DNA of 28,787 nucleotides from an uncultured Collinsella sp. (GCA_902494625.1 CABUUB010000019.1:1-28787), one strand, 5' to 3'. Counted from the first letter of the stretch, positions 6,834-14,616 are shown. Notes: generated by a model from the letters alone, not told the origin. Translations and numbers: made by a program.

Positions 6834-6862
6834 ATCTTATGCGAATCACTGCCTCATTTCAA
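6834..6862 (-). promoter_or_regulatory. Candidate antisense promoter
   Basis: On the - strand TTGAAA (6862-6857) and TAAGAT (6839-6834) are separated by exactly 17 bases. The -35 matches the consensus at 5 of 6 positions and the -10 at 4 of 6. It points back into the small peptide transcript. Confidence 0.4.
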
Positions 6863-6899
6863 CAAGCCCCTAGGGCTCAAATGGAATCGCGATAATACC

Positions 6900-6905
6900 T
6901 ATAAT
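6900..6905 (+). promoter_or_regulatory. -10 box of the tcdA operon
   Basis: A perfect TATAAT lies 45 bases before the tcdA start. No good -35 is visible at 16-18 bases. A GCCC-CTA-GGGC hairpin (6866-6876) precedes it. Confidence 0.5.
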
Positions 6906-6949
6906 GACGATAGCTAAAACACGATTCGCTTCCCCATCGGAGGATGTCT

Positions 6950-7747
6950 ATGACCGAAACCACAGCCGCAACCCCCAACGAGACACGCGACACCAAGCTC
7001 GAGATCATCATGGGCCGCGAGGCACTCGACAAACTCGCCGCCGCCACGGTGCTGGTGCTCGGCTGCGGAGGTGTGGGCTCCAATTGCTGCGAGGCACTTG
7101 CCCGCGGCGGCATTGGTCATTTCGTCATTCTGGATAAGGACATCATCGCGCCCAGCAATATCAATCGCCAGGCCATCGCCTTTCAAAGCACCATCGGCAA
7201 GCGCAAGGTCGATGTTATGGAAGCCATGATCCACGACATCAATCCAGCCGCTACCGTCATCAAGCGCACCGAATACCTGTTGAGCGACAATATCGACGAA
7301 TTTATCGCGCGCGTTTTGGAGCAGACGGACGGCAAGCTCGACTACGTCGTCGACGCCATCGACACCATCTCGGCCAAGCTCACCATTGCCAAATATGCTC
7401 AGGACCACGACATTCGTTTGGTTAGCTCCATGGGCGGGGCCAACAAGCTCCATCCCGAGTGCCTCCGCTTTGCCGACATTTTCGATACGGTACGTGACCC
7501 CATGAGCCGCATCATGCGCAAAGAATGCAAGAAGCGCGGAATCAAGAGTCTGCATGTACTGTTTAGCTGCGAGGAATCGGTTAAGACACAGCCCCGCGAC
7601 CCTTCCAATATCCACGAGCGCACCGAGCTCGGAACCGCCAGCTTTATGCCGCCCATCATGGGCCAGATGATTGCCGGCGAGGTTATCCGCCAGATCAGTG
7701 GCCGCGGCACCGAGCGCGTGCGCGCCGATGGCCAGCGCTTGGACTAG
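6950..7747 (+). CDS. tcdA: tRNA threonylcarbamoyladenosine dehydratase TcdA (CsdL)
   Basis: The product is 265 residues of the ThiF/MoeB/HesA E1-like family. The nucleotide-binding loop is GCGGVGS (38-44), followed by the acidic strand ILDKD and NINRQ (70-74), and later DAIDTISAKL and the SSMGGANKLHP segment characteristic of TcdA/YgdL rather than ThiF or MoeB. The enzyme uses ATP to cyclise the t6A modification at position 37 of ANN-decoding tRNAs to ct6A. The ATG at 6950 is preferred because GGAGG ends 6 bases before it; an ATG at 6944 would touch that site. It is followed after 14 bases by a TatD-like gene on the same strand. Confidence 0.9.
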   Translation: MTETTAATPNETRDTKLEIIMGREALDKLAAATVLVLGCGGVGSNCCEALARGGIGHFVILDKDIIAPSNINRQAIAFQSTIGKRKVDVMEAMIHDINPAATVIKRTEYLLSDNIDEFIARVLEQTDGKLDYVVDAIDTISAKLTIAKYAQDHDIRLVSSMGGANKLHPECLRFADIFDTVRDPMSRIMRKECKKRGIKSLHVLFSCEESVKTQPRDPSNIHERTELGTASFMPPIMGQMIAGEVIRQISGRGTERVRADGQRLD

Positions 7748-7761
7748 CGGAGCGCGCCGAG

Positions 7762-8544
7762 ATGGAGCCCCGGTTATTTGATGCACACTGCCATCTTGAT
7801 TTAATGGCTCACCCGGACACCGTTGCCGATGAGGCAACGGCGCTGGGCTTGGGTCTATTTGATTGCGGCGTCGATCCACGCGACTTTTCGGCCGTAAACG
7901 AGCGCGCTCGTCGCCACCCGGGCATCATCGCCGGCGTTGGGCTTCACCCCTGGTGGCTCGCCGATGGCCACTGCGGTTTTGCCGAAGTCAATCTGCTTTG
8001 CGAAGTTGCTGCCCAAGAACGCTACATCGGCGAAGTCGGACTCGACTTTTCCGCGCGCTTTGCTGGAAGTGAGCCGCTACAAATACAGGCACTTAACCGC
8101 CTCTGCGATGCGCTCGTGCAGCATCCTCTTACCGGGCGCGTGATATCAATTCACGCCGTTCGTTCGGCAGGAGCCGTACTGGACATCCTCGAATCACATG
8201 GACTACTCATCCCAAACTCCGACTCCCCCGCTATCATCTTCCACTGGTTTAGCGGCACTTCGGACGAACTCGCCCGCGCGCGTGATGCGGGCTGTATTTT
8301 TTCCGTCAACGAACGCATGCTTGCGTCTAAACGTGGTCGCGAATATGCCCGGCAGATTCCACTCGACCGTTTACTGCTCGAAACCGATGCGCCGGCCGAA
8401 TCAAACACAGAAACAAGCACGCAGTCGCTCATCAGATCGCTCACAAGGACCTCAGAACGCATCGCCTCACTCAAAAACTGTGCCGCAAAGCACATCGAGT
8501 CGGAGGTTTTGGCAAATTCGCGCTCTGTTTTTGGCCTTCACTAA
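7762..8544 (+). CDS. TatD-family metal-dependent hydrolase
   Basis: The product is 260 residues. Metal-binding motifs of the TatD amidohydrolase branch appear in order: DAHCHLD (7-13), GVGLHPWW, GEVGLDF, SIHAVRS, FHWFSG and LLLETDAP. TatD proteins are 3'-5' DNA exonucleases/deoxyribonucleases in the cytoplasm, with two divalent metals in a TIM barrel. The middle histidine motif (IHAVRS) departs from the usual HxR form, so the exact substrate is open. Only 14 bases separate it from tcdA, so the two form an operon, closed by a hairpin at 8546-8575. Confidence 0.85.
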   Translation: MEPRLFDAHCHLDLMAHPDTVADEATALGLGLFDCGVDPRDFSAVNERARRHPGIIAGVGLHPWWLADGHCGFAEVNLLCEVAAQERYIGEVGLDFSARFAGSEPLQIQALNRLCDALVQHPLTGRVISIHAVRSAGAVLDILESHGLLIPNSDSPAIIFHWFSGTSDELARARDAGCIFSVNERMLASKRGREYARQIPLDRLLLETDAPAESNTETSTQSLIRSLTRTSERIASLKNCAAKHIESEVLANSRSVFGLH

Positions 8545-8545
8545 C

Positions 8546-8575
8546 CCCGGGGAGGCGACAATTCGACTCCCCGGG
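8546..8575. terminator. Hairpin between convergent genes
   Basis: A perfect 9-bp stem CCCGGGGAG/CTCCCCGGG (8546-8554 with 8567-8575) with a 12-base loop fills the 40-base gap between the TatD-like and kinase genes. There is no clear T-run on either side. Confidence 0.6.
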
Positions 8576-8584
8576 ACTGCTCAC

Positions 8585-9448
8585 CTATTCGGAAATCGGC
8601 ACTCCATGGCCCCAGGAGCCTTCCATGCCGCATACGGTCGAAGCAAACCCCGCCGCAAAGTCGAGTGCGCGCTCGATGGCCTCAGCACCATCCTCGCCAC
8701 GCTTGGCGGAATCGAGATAGCACATCAGGAACGAAGTCAGGAACGAGTCGCCCGCACCCATGGTGTCCTTCATGTCTGCCACGGGCTTGGCATGCTGCCG
8801 ATAGTAACGCTCGCCGTCATAGGCAATGCAACCCTCAGCGCCAGCCGTTGCGGACACAAAACATGGGCCCAAGCCCTTCAACCAGGCAAGGCGATCGCGA
8901 ATCTCATCCTCGCTCGCAGCGTCTGCCGCGCTAAAGAACGCGAAGTCAACGTAGGGAGCAATCTGCTCGTAGTACTCGTCGGTCGAATCGTCCGAGAAGT
9001 CAAACGAAACGGTAATACCCGCTGCCTTCAGCTTAGGCAGCTCGCGCTCGGTAAAGCAGTAGTTACCCGAATGGACCACATCAAACTGTTTCATATACGC
9101 CAGATCAAAACGATCGAGCACATGGCGCGCATCGCCACGGATACCGCCCTCGTTGGAGCCAAGAAATACACGGTCACCATCGACCACAGTAACGCGTGCA
9201 GCACCGTTCTCGCCGATGAGCTGCTTGCATTTGGCTAGTTCAACGTCCTCATCCTCAAGACTTGCAATGACATGCTCGGCAGCAGCGTCATTACCAAAGA
9301 TGCCCATATACGCGGAGCGCGCGGCTCCGCATTTCTTGGCATACACGGCAAAGTTCACCGCATTGCCACCCGGATACATTGTGTGGATATGCTCGTAGCG
9401 GTCGACGACGTTGTCGCCAAACCCCAGTGCGCTCACGTTAAATGCCAT
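8585..9448 (-). CDS. PfkB-family sugar kinase, fructoselysine 6-kinase (FrlD)-like
   Basis: The product is 287 residues. PfkB/ribokinase features are GGNAVNFAVY (27-36), which binds the sugar, and DTMGAGDSF with the GAGD anion hole and catalytic base at 231-234. The short form without the usual N-terminal lid and the segments DRVFLGSNEGGI, SFDFSDD and CxxxxGMEGSWGHG resemble FrlD more than fructokinase or ribokinase. FrlD phosphorylates fructoselysine, an Amadori product, at C6. The matching deglycase FrlB is not in the window, so the substrate remains uncertain. It lies 60 bases after a HAD phosphatase gene on the same strand and is probably cotranscribed with it. The ribosome binding site is GAGAGGTGG. 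Confidence 0.75.
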   Translation of the reverse strand: MAFNVSALGFGDNVVDRYEHIHTMYPGGNAVNFAVYAKKCGAARSAYMGIFGNDAAAEHVIASLEDEDVELAKCKQLIGENGAARVTVVDGDRVFLGSNEGGIRGDARHVLDRFDLAYMKQFDVVHSGNYCFTERELPKLKAAGITVSFDFSDDSTDEYYEQIAPYVDFAFFSAADAASEDEIRDRLAWLKGLGPCFVSATAGAEGCIAYDGERYYRQHAKPVADMKDTMGAGDSFLTSFLMCYLDSAKRGEDGAEAIERALDFAAGFASTVCGMEGSWGHGVPISE

Positions 9449-9508
9449 GACGCCACCTCTCTCTTATGTCAACGGAACCACTGTTGTGACAGCAGTACCG
9501 CCCAGGAT

Positions 9509-10168
9509 CTACGCGAGTTCCAGCAGTTCCGGCAGCTGGTCGATAATCTTGTCCGCGGCATCCTGGCTAAAGCCAAAGCGCTCCTCGCGCTTGGCAATGA
9601 CTGTCAGGCCGGCTCGCTTGCCGGCAGTGATGCCAGGCACCGAATCCTCAACGCAGCAGCAGCGATTCGCGGGCAGCCCCAGCAGGTCCAGCGCATGCAG
9701 GTAGATGTCGGGCTCGGGCTTGCTCTCCTTAAACTGCTCGCCGCTCACCACATACTCAAAGGCATCCGACAGCCCGCACGCATTGAGCACTTCCTCGATG
9801 CTATCCATCGGAGACGAGCTAGCAAGCGCCACGCGAACGCCACGGCGCGGCAGCTCTCGAATCGTATCCACGGCGCCTGGGTTAATCAAAGCCTGATAGT
9901 CGCGCGGACGCTTATGCGCCCACTCGTCCCAACGGGCCAACGCTTCCTCGCCAGTAAAATGCCCCTTACCGGCGCGCTCAAACCAATCGACCAGCATATG
10001 CAGGAAGAACTGATGCGAGGTACCGACCTGCCCATTCAACTCCTCTTGAGTCAGATTAAGCCCAAGCTCCTTGGCAAACGCGGCAGTCTCGCCCAGGTAG
10101 TAATACTCGGTATCGACAATCACGCCGTCCATGTCAAAGATAACGGCGTCGAACGGAAATGCGGACAC
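9509..10168 (-). CDS. HAD-superfamily phosphatase/phosphoglucomutase-like (subfamily IA)
   Basis: The product is 219 residues from a GTG at 10166-10168, supported by AGGGGGG upstream. The HAD motifs are: DMDG with nucleophile Asp12 and Asp14, ALASSSP as motif II, the lysine in FKESKPEPDIY as motif III, and CCVEDSVPGI as motif IV. The helical cap between residues 20 and 90 and the DGVIVDTE start place it with beta-phosphoglucomutase and sugar-phosphate phosphatases. With the kinase gene just downstream, a sugar-phosphate substrate is plausible but not shown. A terminator lies upstream, separating it from the Cof-type gene. Confidence 0.83.
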   Translation of the reverse strand: MSAFPFDAVIFDMDGVIVDTEYYYLGETAAFAKELGLNLTQEELNGQVGTSHQFFLHMLVDWFERAGKGHFTGEEALARWDEWAHKRPRDYQALINPGAVDTIRELPRRGVRVALASSSPMDSIEEVLNACGLSDAFEYVVSGEQFKESKPEPDIYLHALDLLGLPANRCCCVEDSVPGITAGKRAGLTVIAKREERFGFSQDAADKIIDQLPELLELA

Positions 10169-10182
10169 GGCACCCCCCTAAC

Positions 10183-10208
10183 AAAAGGGCACCTGTAAGC
10201 AGGCGCCC
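10183..10208 (-). terminator. Terminator after the Cof-type phosphatase gene
   Basis: On the - strand a stem GGGC-x-CCTG/CAGG-x-GCCC (10187-10208, one internal mismatch, TAAG-type loop) is followed by TTTT (10186-10183). Confidence 0.75.
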
Positions 10209-10230
10209 GAACCATGCATTATCGGCGATT

Positions 10231-11073
10231 CTAACCCAGCAGCTTATCCAGCGCCACCGCAATACCGTCTTCGTTGTTATTGGCGGTCACCATCTGGGCC
10301 ACAGCCTTAACCTCATCGACGGCGTTGCCCATGGCAACACCGGTGCCGGCCCACTCAATCATGGACTTGTCGTTCTGGCCGTCGCCAAACGATACGACCT
10401 CACTGGCATCGATGCCGAGCTTGGGCAGGGCACCCTCGAGCGCACGGGCCTTGTCGATACCGGGCGCCGTGTACTCAAAGTACCAGTCAGCCGTAAACAT
10501 GCCCGAAAGCGTCTGCTTAAAGGGCGCATACATCTCCTCGTGATGCGCTTGCAGATAGGCCGGGTCGCCCGCAGTGAGCAGCTTGTCCACGGGATAAGCA
10601 TCAGCGACCTCATGCAGGCTCTCCACCTCGCGAATCTTAAGATCGCACGCGTCGCGCTCATACTTGACGATATTCTTCTGCGAGCCGTCAGGCAGCGTGA
10701 TCATGCAATGGTACGAGTCCTCGACGTGCAAATCGCGACCGAGCGAAATCATAGGGATAACGTCAAAATTACGCAGGTGATCAATCAGACAGTGCAGTTC
10801 GTCAGCCGGCATGGCCTGGTCAAAAAGGACCTCATCGGTCTGAGCGTCGACCACGTGCGCGCCATTAAAGGCAACTAGCAGACCATCATGGTTCTGAAGG
10901 TCGAGTTCCTGCGCCAAGGCGTGCAGTCCCCATGCGGGACGGCCCGAAGCCAAAATGAGCTTAATGCCCGACTCCTGCGCCGCGAGCAGCTTCTCGCGCG
11001 TGCGCGGGCTAATCACTTTCTGGTCGTTGGTGAGCGTACCGTCGATATCCATCGCGATGGCTTTGATTGCCAT
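10231..11073 (-). CDS. Cof-type HAD-IIB phosphatase
   Basis: The product is 280 residues from the ATG at 11071-11073, which has GGGAGG in good position; the longer open frame to 11160 lacks one. Motif I is AMDIDGTLTND with Asp9 and Asp11, motif II is LILASGRP, and the C-terminal FGDGQNDKSMIEWAG is the Cof signature. The large cap domain lies between. Such enzymes dephosphorylate sugar phosphates, flavin or pyridoxal phosphates; the substrate cannot be read from sequence. It is separately transcribed. Confidence 0.87.
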   Translation of the reverse strand: MAIKAIAMDIDGTLTNDQKVISPRTREKLLAAQESGIKLILASGRPAWGLHALAQELDLQNHDGLLVAFNGAHVVDAQTDEVLFDQAMPADELHCLIDHLRNFDVIPMISLGRDLHVEDSYHCMITLPDGSQKNIVKYERDACDLKIREVESLHEVADAYPVDKLLTAGDPAYLQAHHEEMYAPFKQTLSGMFTADWYFEYTAPGIDKARALEGALPKLGIDASEVVSFGDGQNDKSMIEWAGTGVAMGNAVDEVKAVAQMVTANNNEDGIAVALDKLLG

Positions 11074-11679
11074 ATATGCCTCCCTGTCATTGAACAACCT
11101 TGTCTGAGTCATCATACAGAACACCCACCGCGACTCCGTTTGCAACGGGCAAAAAGTCATATTGTCTCGAACATGAACGGGACGCCATCTCGGGGCTCAG
11201 TCGCTCCAGCCCAAACGCCGAGCCACCACATACCAAGCTGGCGACGCTAAACGCGGCCGTCCCACCGACCTCATTTCATCCCGTAGAAAAAAATTTCAAA
11301 ATTAGTTCTTGTCAAATCAGCAAAACGAACGTACTTTAAAGATGGCCGCTCCGGTGGTCATCGTTTGATCGAGCATATTCAGTTTCAGTTTTCAGCGTGT
11401 AAGAGAAGGAAGATCGGCAAAGTACAACCCCAAACGCAATGACAACTTAATGAGGTAACTGCCACATGTGAGGCACCCAGGGCATTGCTGTCTCGATTTT
11501 GAGCACGATGCCTTCCGCCTTGCATGGGCCGTTCCATCCCGCCCCTGCAGCAACTGCCTCACGGGCTCATTGAAAACCGCATAGCACCCCAACGTCAGCA
11601 CATCACCCACGGCAAGCACATCACTCACGACAACCAACACATCAACAAACAGCACGAACATCAACCGATTGGAGAAGCT
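11074..11679. other. 606-base region without a recognised gene: divergent promoters and a long leader
   Basis: The left part (11074-11300) should hold the promoter of the Cof-type gene; I see only a CCGTT-TGC-AACGG palindrome at 11136-11148. The middle is AT-rich and holds a possible + promoter at 11309-11337. From about 11340 to 11679 runs a leader with many stop codons in all + frames. Its last 110 bases are rich in ACA/CAC with repeated CACATCAC, poor in structure. No tRNA or small gene with a ribosome binding site was found. Confidence 0.5.
11309..11337 (+). promoter_or_regulatory. Possible promoter of the ClpP-VirD4 gene set
   Basis: TTGTCA (11309-11314) and TACTTT (11332-11337) are 17 bases apart in an AT-rich stretch. 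The -10 is poor. If used, the 5' leader before the first gene would be about 335 bases. Confidence 0.35.
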
Positions 11680-12570
11680 ATGACAAACCACCACGCTGAA
11701 GACGGCGATAAGAAAAGCATTTTGGATGCCCGCATTGAGCGAGCATATGCAAACGAATATGACGCCGCCTTTGCCGCCGCGACCATCAAGAACTACGCGT
11801 CGCTACCGCTCGCGACGATCTTGGCCGACCACCCTCAACTGCTGAAGCGCTGCACAAAGATCATGGGCGACCCCGACATTCGCAAGCTGACAGACCCCTA
11901 TGCCCCAAAACGCGACAACGATTCGTACGTTCTTACCGTAGGCTGCCTAGCCCATATGCTTACGGCACTCGACACGAAACTCAAGCTCGAATGGGAACCC
12001 GACGAGCGTCATGAACTCGAAAGCAAGCGGAACACCCTGCGCACCGCACTGTTCCTTCCGTTGGACGGCCTCAAGCGCTGCAACGTCGAGCTCAATACAC
12101 AGGCGCGGCATAAGCCCGGGATCACGGGGCAGAAAACTCCAAGACCCCATGCGGCCATCGTCGACCGCAACCGATATAACCGCATGACCGCGCACTTTTC
12201 CGCCGAGGGAGCAGCCATAAGGACGCTGATCGACCTGCTGTGCCTCCTGAACATCAACGAGCTATTTGAGGGCTATCTCGCCCTTGTTCCCGCGACGGCA
12301 CCCAAGTCGGTAGCAAAGATCATCGAGACCTGCAGACGCCAGTTTGAGCGCCATCGCAATGGCAGCGAGATGAACGCCAGCATCGCGCAGTACTACGCGG
12401 CTCATTACAAAAATGACGGATGTGCCCCTGTCGAGCATCAGCTGCGGCTCGCCTACACCACGCCCGCCGCAACGCTCCATCGCTTTGGAGCCCTTGGCGC
12501 TTGCGAGCCGCACGAACAGGCAGCCTGCCCCACAACCGAGCTCGATCTCAGGCTCGGACGAACCCTGTAG
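11680..12570 (+). CDS. Unknown helical protein, first gene of the ClpP-VirD4 set
   Basis: The product is 296 residues from the ATG at 11680, chosen for GGAGAA nine bases upstream; the open frame continues to 11524 but without a start signal and with composition typical of leader sequence. I do not recognise a family. The sequence is mixed alpha-helical and charged, without signal peptide or membrane segment. It has a hydrophobic helix around GAAIRTLIDLLCLLNINELFEGYL and several scattered Cys and His without a clear zinc motif. It lies 63 bases ahead of the ClpP-like gene on the same strand, so the three genes are probably one operon. It could be an adaptor or substrate-recruiting factor for the next two proteins; this is guesswork. 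Confidence 0.75.
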   Translation: MTNHHAEDGDKKSILDARIERAYANEYDAAFAAATIKNYASLPLATILADHPQLLKRCTKIMGDPDIRKLTDPYAPKRDNDSYVLTVGCLAHMLTALDTKLKLEWEPDERHELESKRNTLRTALFLPLDGLKRCNVELNTQARHKPGITGQKTPRPHAAIVDRNRYNRMTAHFSAEGAAIRTLIDLLCLLNINELFEGYLALVPATAPKSVAKIIETCRRQFERHRNGSEMNASIAQYYAAHYKNDGCAPVEHQLRLAYTTPAATLHRFGALGACEPHEQAACPTTELDLRLGRTL

Positions 12571-12633
12571 CCCGCCAGCCCCTCCGCGGGCAACAATCCT
12601 ATTCCACAACACAACCAACAGAAAGGAGTCCTC

Positions 12634-13251
12634 ATGGACACCAATCATTCCCCCATCATCAGCCCCCTCACCATGCGTGAATCCGCCCGAGGTATCACGC
12701 TCACCAGCATTTACGATGAGATGCTCGCCCGTCGCGAGCTCTCCGTCATGGGAAACATCGAAACCCCGATGGCCCACGACCTATGCCAGCAGATCCGCCT
12801 GCTCGATGCCACCGACCCCAGCCGCCCCATCACCATATTTGTCGCCAGCGCCGGCGGAAGCGTGCGATCGGGTCTTGCGATCTATGACGCCATGCGCCTC
12901 GCATCGTGCCCCATCCGCACCGTCTGTCTGGAATTCGCCGCGTCCATGGGCGCCGTGATCTTTATGGGCGGCGACGATCGCCGTATGGCACCCCATGCAG
13001 AGCTCATGATTCACGACCCGCTGATTCCCCAGGGGGCAGGCGGCTCGGCACTTGCGCTGCAGGAAACCAGCCGGCGTCTCATGCAGACCCGCAAGACCCT
13101 CACGCAAATCCTCTCGGACCGCAGCGGCCTCACGCCCAAGCGCATCCAGTCCCTCACTGCAAAAGACACCTACCTTTCGGCCGAGCGCGCCGTCGAGCTC
13201 GGCTTTGCCCACGAAATCCTCTCGACCACCAAGGAGGTCGCCCATGTCTAA
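12634..13251 (+). CDS. ClpP-like serine peptidase
   Basis: The product is 205 residues, the usual ClpP length. The full catalytic triad is present: Ser104 in FAASMGA, His127 in MIHDP and Asp178 in KDTYLSAERAVELG. The substrate-binding strand is ASAGGSVRSGLAIYDAM (71-87). Departures from housekeeping ClpP are clear: IFVASAGG for the usual INSPGG, EFAASMGA for the GQAASMGA turn, and IPQGAGGSA in place of the PxGGxxGQA segment. It is therefore a divergent paralogue, and its N-terminal axial loop is also unusual. No Clp ATPase is adjacent. Instead the stop codon overlaps the start of a VirD4-like ATPase gene by 8 bases, and AAGGAGG for that gene lies inside this one. The ribosome binding site is AAAGGAG. 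Confidence 0.85.
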   Translation: MDTNHSPIISPLTMRESARGITLTSIYDEMLARRELSVMGNIETPMAHDLCQQIRLLDATDPSRPITIFVASAGGSVRSGLAIYDAMRLASCPIRTVCLEFAASMGAVIFMGGDDRRMAPHAELMIHDPLIPQGAGGSALALQETSRRLMQTRKTLTQILSDRSGLTPKRIQSLTAKDTYLSAERAVELGFAHEILSTTKEVAHV

Positions 13252-14548
13252 CCTCGCCAACCGCCTCGCCGCATCTGAGTCCGCATCGTCCACCATCCTA
13301 GCCAAGGATCGAACGCTTTCCTGCGACACCCGCCAAACGGGACTCAACAACAACGCACTTGTGATCGGCCCCTCGGGAGCCGGCAAGACCCGAAACGTCC
13401 TCAAGCCCAACCTGCTGCAAATGAACGCAAGCTACATCGTGCTCGACACCAAAGGCACGCTCTGTCGCGAAGTGGGACCCGTGCTGGCAGCCCACGGTTA
13501 CCGCGTGCAATGTCTCAACTTCGCCGACCTCAACACCGTCCCGGCCCTTGCGCCCGGCATCGAGCGCTGCGGCTACAACCCCCTGAGGCACATTCGCCGC
13601 AAGGCGGACGGCAGGCCCAACCAGCAGGACATCCTCTCGGTGGCAAAGGCCATCTGCCCCATCGAGGACAACAACCAGCCTTTTTGGGATCATGCGGCGG
13701 CAAACCTGCTGTCGTGTCTTATCGCCTACGTCACCGAACAGCTACCCGCCGACGAGCAGACGATCAGCTCGGTCATCAAGCTGATCGAACACCTGCAGGA
13801 CGGTGCCACGGGTCGATTGTTTGACGACCTGATCACGACCGACCCCCAAAGCTATGCCCTCTCGCTATGGCGGCGCTACGCCATTACGCAAAATGCCGAG
13901 CGCATGCACGCGAGCATCGTCGGCATCCTTGCCGAAAAGGTCATGTGTCTGGGATTCGACGGTGCGGCACAGCTCTATCGTGAGTGCCATCAGGTGGACT
14001 TCGCTTCTATGGGACACACCCCCTGCGCCCTGTTTGTAACCGTGAGCGATATTGACCGCAATCTCGATCCGCTGACCGGCCTCTTTATTTCGCAGGCGTT
14101 TATGGGCCTCATTCGTGAGGCCGATAGGCAGCCCGACGGCAGCCTGCCCGTGCCCGTGCGCTTTATGCTCGATGACTTCGCAAATCTGCAGATCCCCCAG
14201 ATCGACAACGTGCTCTCGATTATCCGAAGCCGCAACATCTGGGCAACGCTGCTGCTGCAGTCGACCAACCAGCTCGATGCGCTCTATGGCGAGGCACGCG
14301 CACGCTCCATCATGGGCAACTGTGACACGCATCTGGTGCTGGCGTTCCAGGATCCCGAGAGTGCCCGGGTGTTTTCCGACCGCGCCGACGCGCTGCCCAG
14401 CACGCTCATGGCGACGCCGATCGATCGCTCGTGGCTCTTTGTACGCGGTCGCACTCCCGAACAGGTCGAGCGCTTTAGGCTCGAAGACCATCCGCTCTTC
14501 GGGGAGCTGCCCGAGGCGCAGCGAGGCCATGCGGAGGCCGAGCTCTAG
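13244..14548 (+). CDS. VirD4/TraG-like coupling ATPase lacking membrane anchor
   Basis: The product is 434 residues from the ATG at 13244 (AAGGAGG 6 bases upstream). Walker A is GPSGAGKT (42-49), followed by YIVLDTKGTL (64-73), which matches the DPKGE strand of VirD4. FWDHAAANLLSCLIAYV (147-163) and the Walker B FMLDDFANL (307-315) follow, then LLLQSTNQLDALYG (336-349) and CDTHLVLAFQDPESA (360-374), all in VirD4/TraG order. Conjugative coupling proteins normally carry an N-terminal pair of membrane helices and are 500-700 residues; here both helices are absent, so the protein should be soluble. No relaxase, VirB4 or integrase is nearby. It is translationally coupled to the ClpP-like gene, suggesting a hexameric motor that works with that protease, or a remnant of a conjugative element. 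Confidence 0.82.
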   Translation: MSNLANRLAASESASSTILAKDRTLSCDTRQTGLNNNALVIGPSGAGKTRNVLKPNLLQMNASYIVLDTKGTLCREVGPVLAAHGYRVQCLNFADLNTVPALAPGIERCGYNPLRHIRRKADGRPNQQDILSVAKAICPIEDNNQPFWDHAAANLLSCLIAYVTEQLPADEQTISSVIKLIEHLQDGATGRLFDDLITTDPQSYALSLWRRYAITQNAERMHASIVGILAEKVMCLGFDGAAQLYRECHQVDFASMGHTPCALFVTVSDIDRNLDPLTGLFISQAFMGLIREADRQPDGSLPVPVRFMLDDFANLQIPQIDNVLSIIRSRNIWATLLLQSTNQLDALYGEARARSIMGNCDTHLVLAFQDPESARVFSDRADALPSTLMATPIDRSWLFVRGRTPEQVERFRLEDHPLFGELPEAQRGHAEAEL

Positions 14549-14616
14549 GCGCAGGGCCTCGCAGCGCGCGGCGCCCCGGCGAAGATCCATAAAGGCCGTG
14601 CACCCCGGGGCCACGG

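Larger units (their letters stand above)
6611..6834 (+). ncRNA. Fold-back transcript structure enclosing the small peptide gene
   Basis: TGAAGCAGATGG (6611-6622), at the predicted mRNA 5' end, is exactly complementary to CCATCTGCTTCA (6823-6834). The next bases, GGCCAGCTCCC (6622-6632), pair with GGGAGTTGGCC (6794-6804) with one G-U pair. A small ACCCG/CGGGT hairpin (6806-6821) lies between the two right-hand arms. The transcript could thus close end to end around the 28-codon gene, as in type I toxin mRNAs. The right arm is also complementary to GAAGGAGATGG (6642-6652), the ribosome binding region, with one mismatch. Another local fold of 6767-6804 (GGCCA/TGGCC with an inner CACG/CGTG) competes. 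The pairings are direct readings; the function is inferred. Confidence 0.55.

Noticed and set aside
6554..6835. 93-codon - strand frame overlapping the small peptide gene
   Set aside because: No ribosome binding site, no hydrophobic or domain pattern, and it covers the promoter and RNA arms.
11136..11148. CCGTT-TGC-AACGG palindrome as an operator
   Set aside because: Short, no clear promoter element at the right distance, and no second copy in the window.
11392..11694. - strand frame with a CPGCLTCG motif, possibly a zinc ribbon
   Set aside because: Only one pair of cysteines in a poor context, no start signal, and it covers the leader of the next gene. Chance is more likely.
11309..14560. 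ClpP-VirD4 region as a complete integrative element
   Set aside because: No integrase, relaxase or T4SS genes, no flanking direct repeats or tRNA, and composition close to the neighbours.
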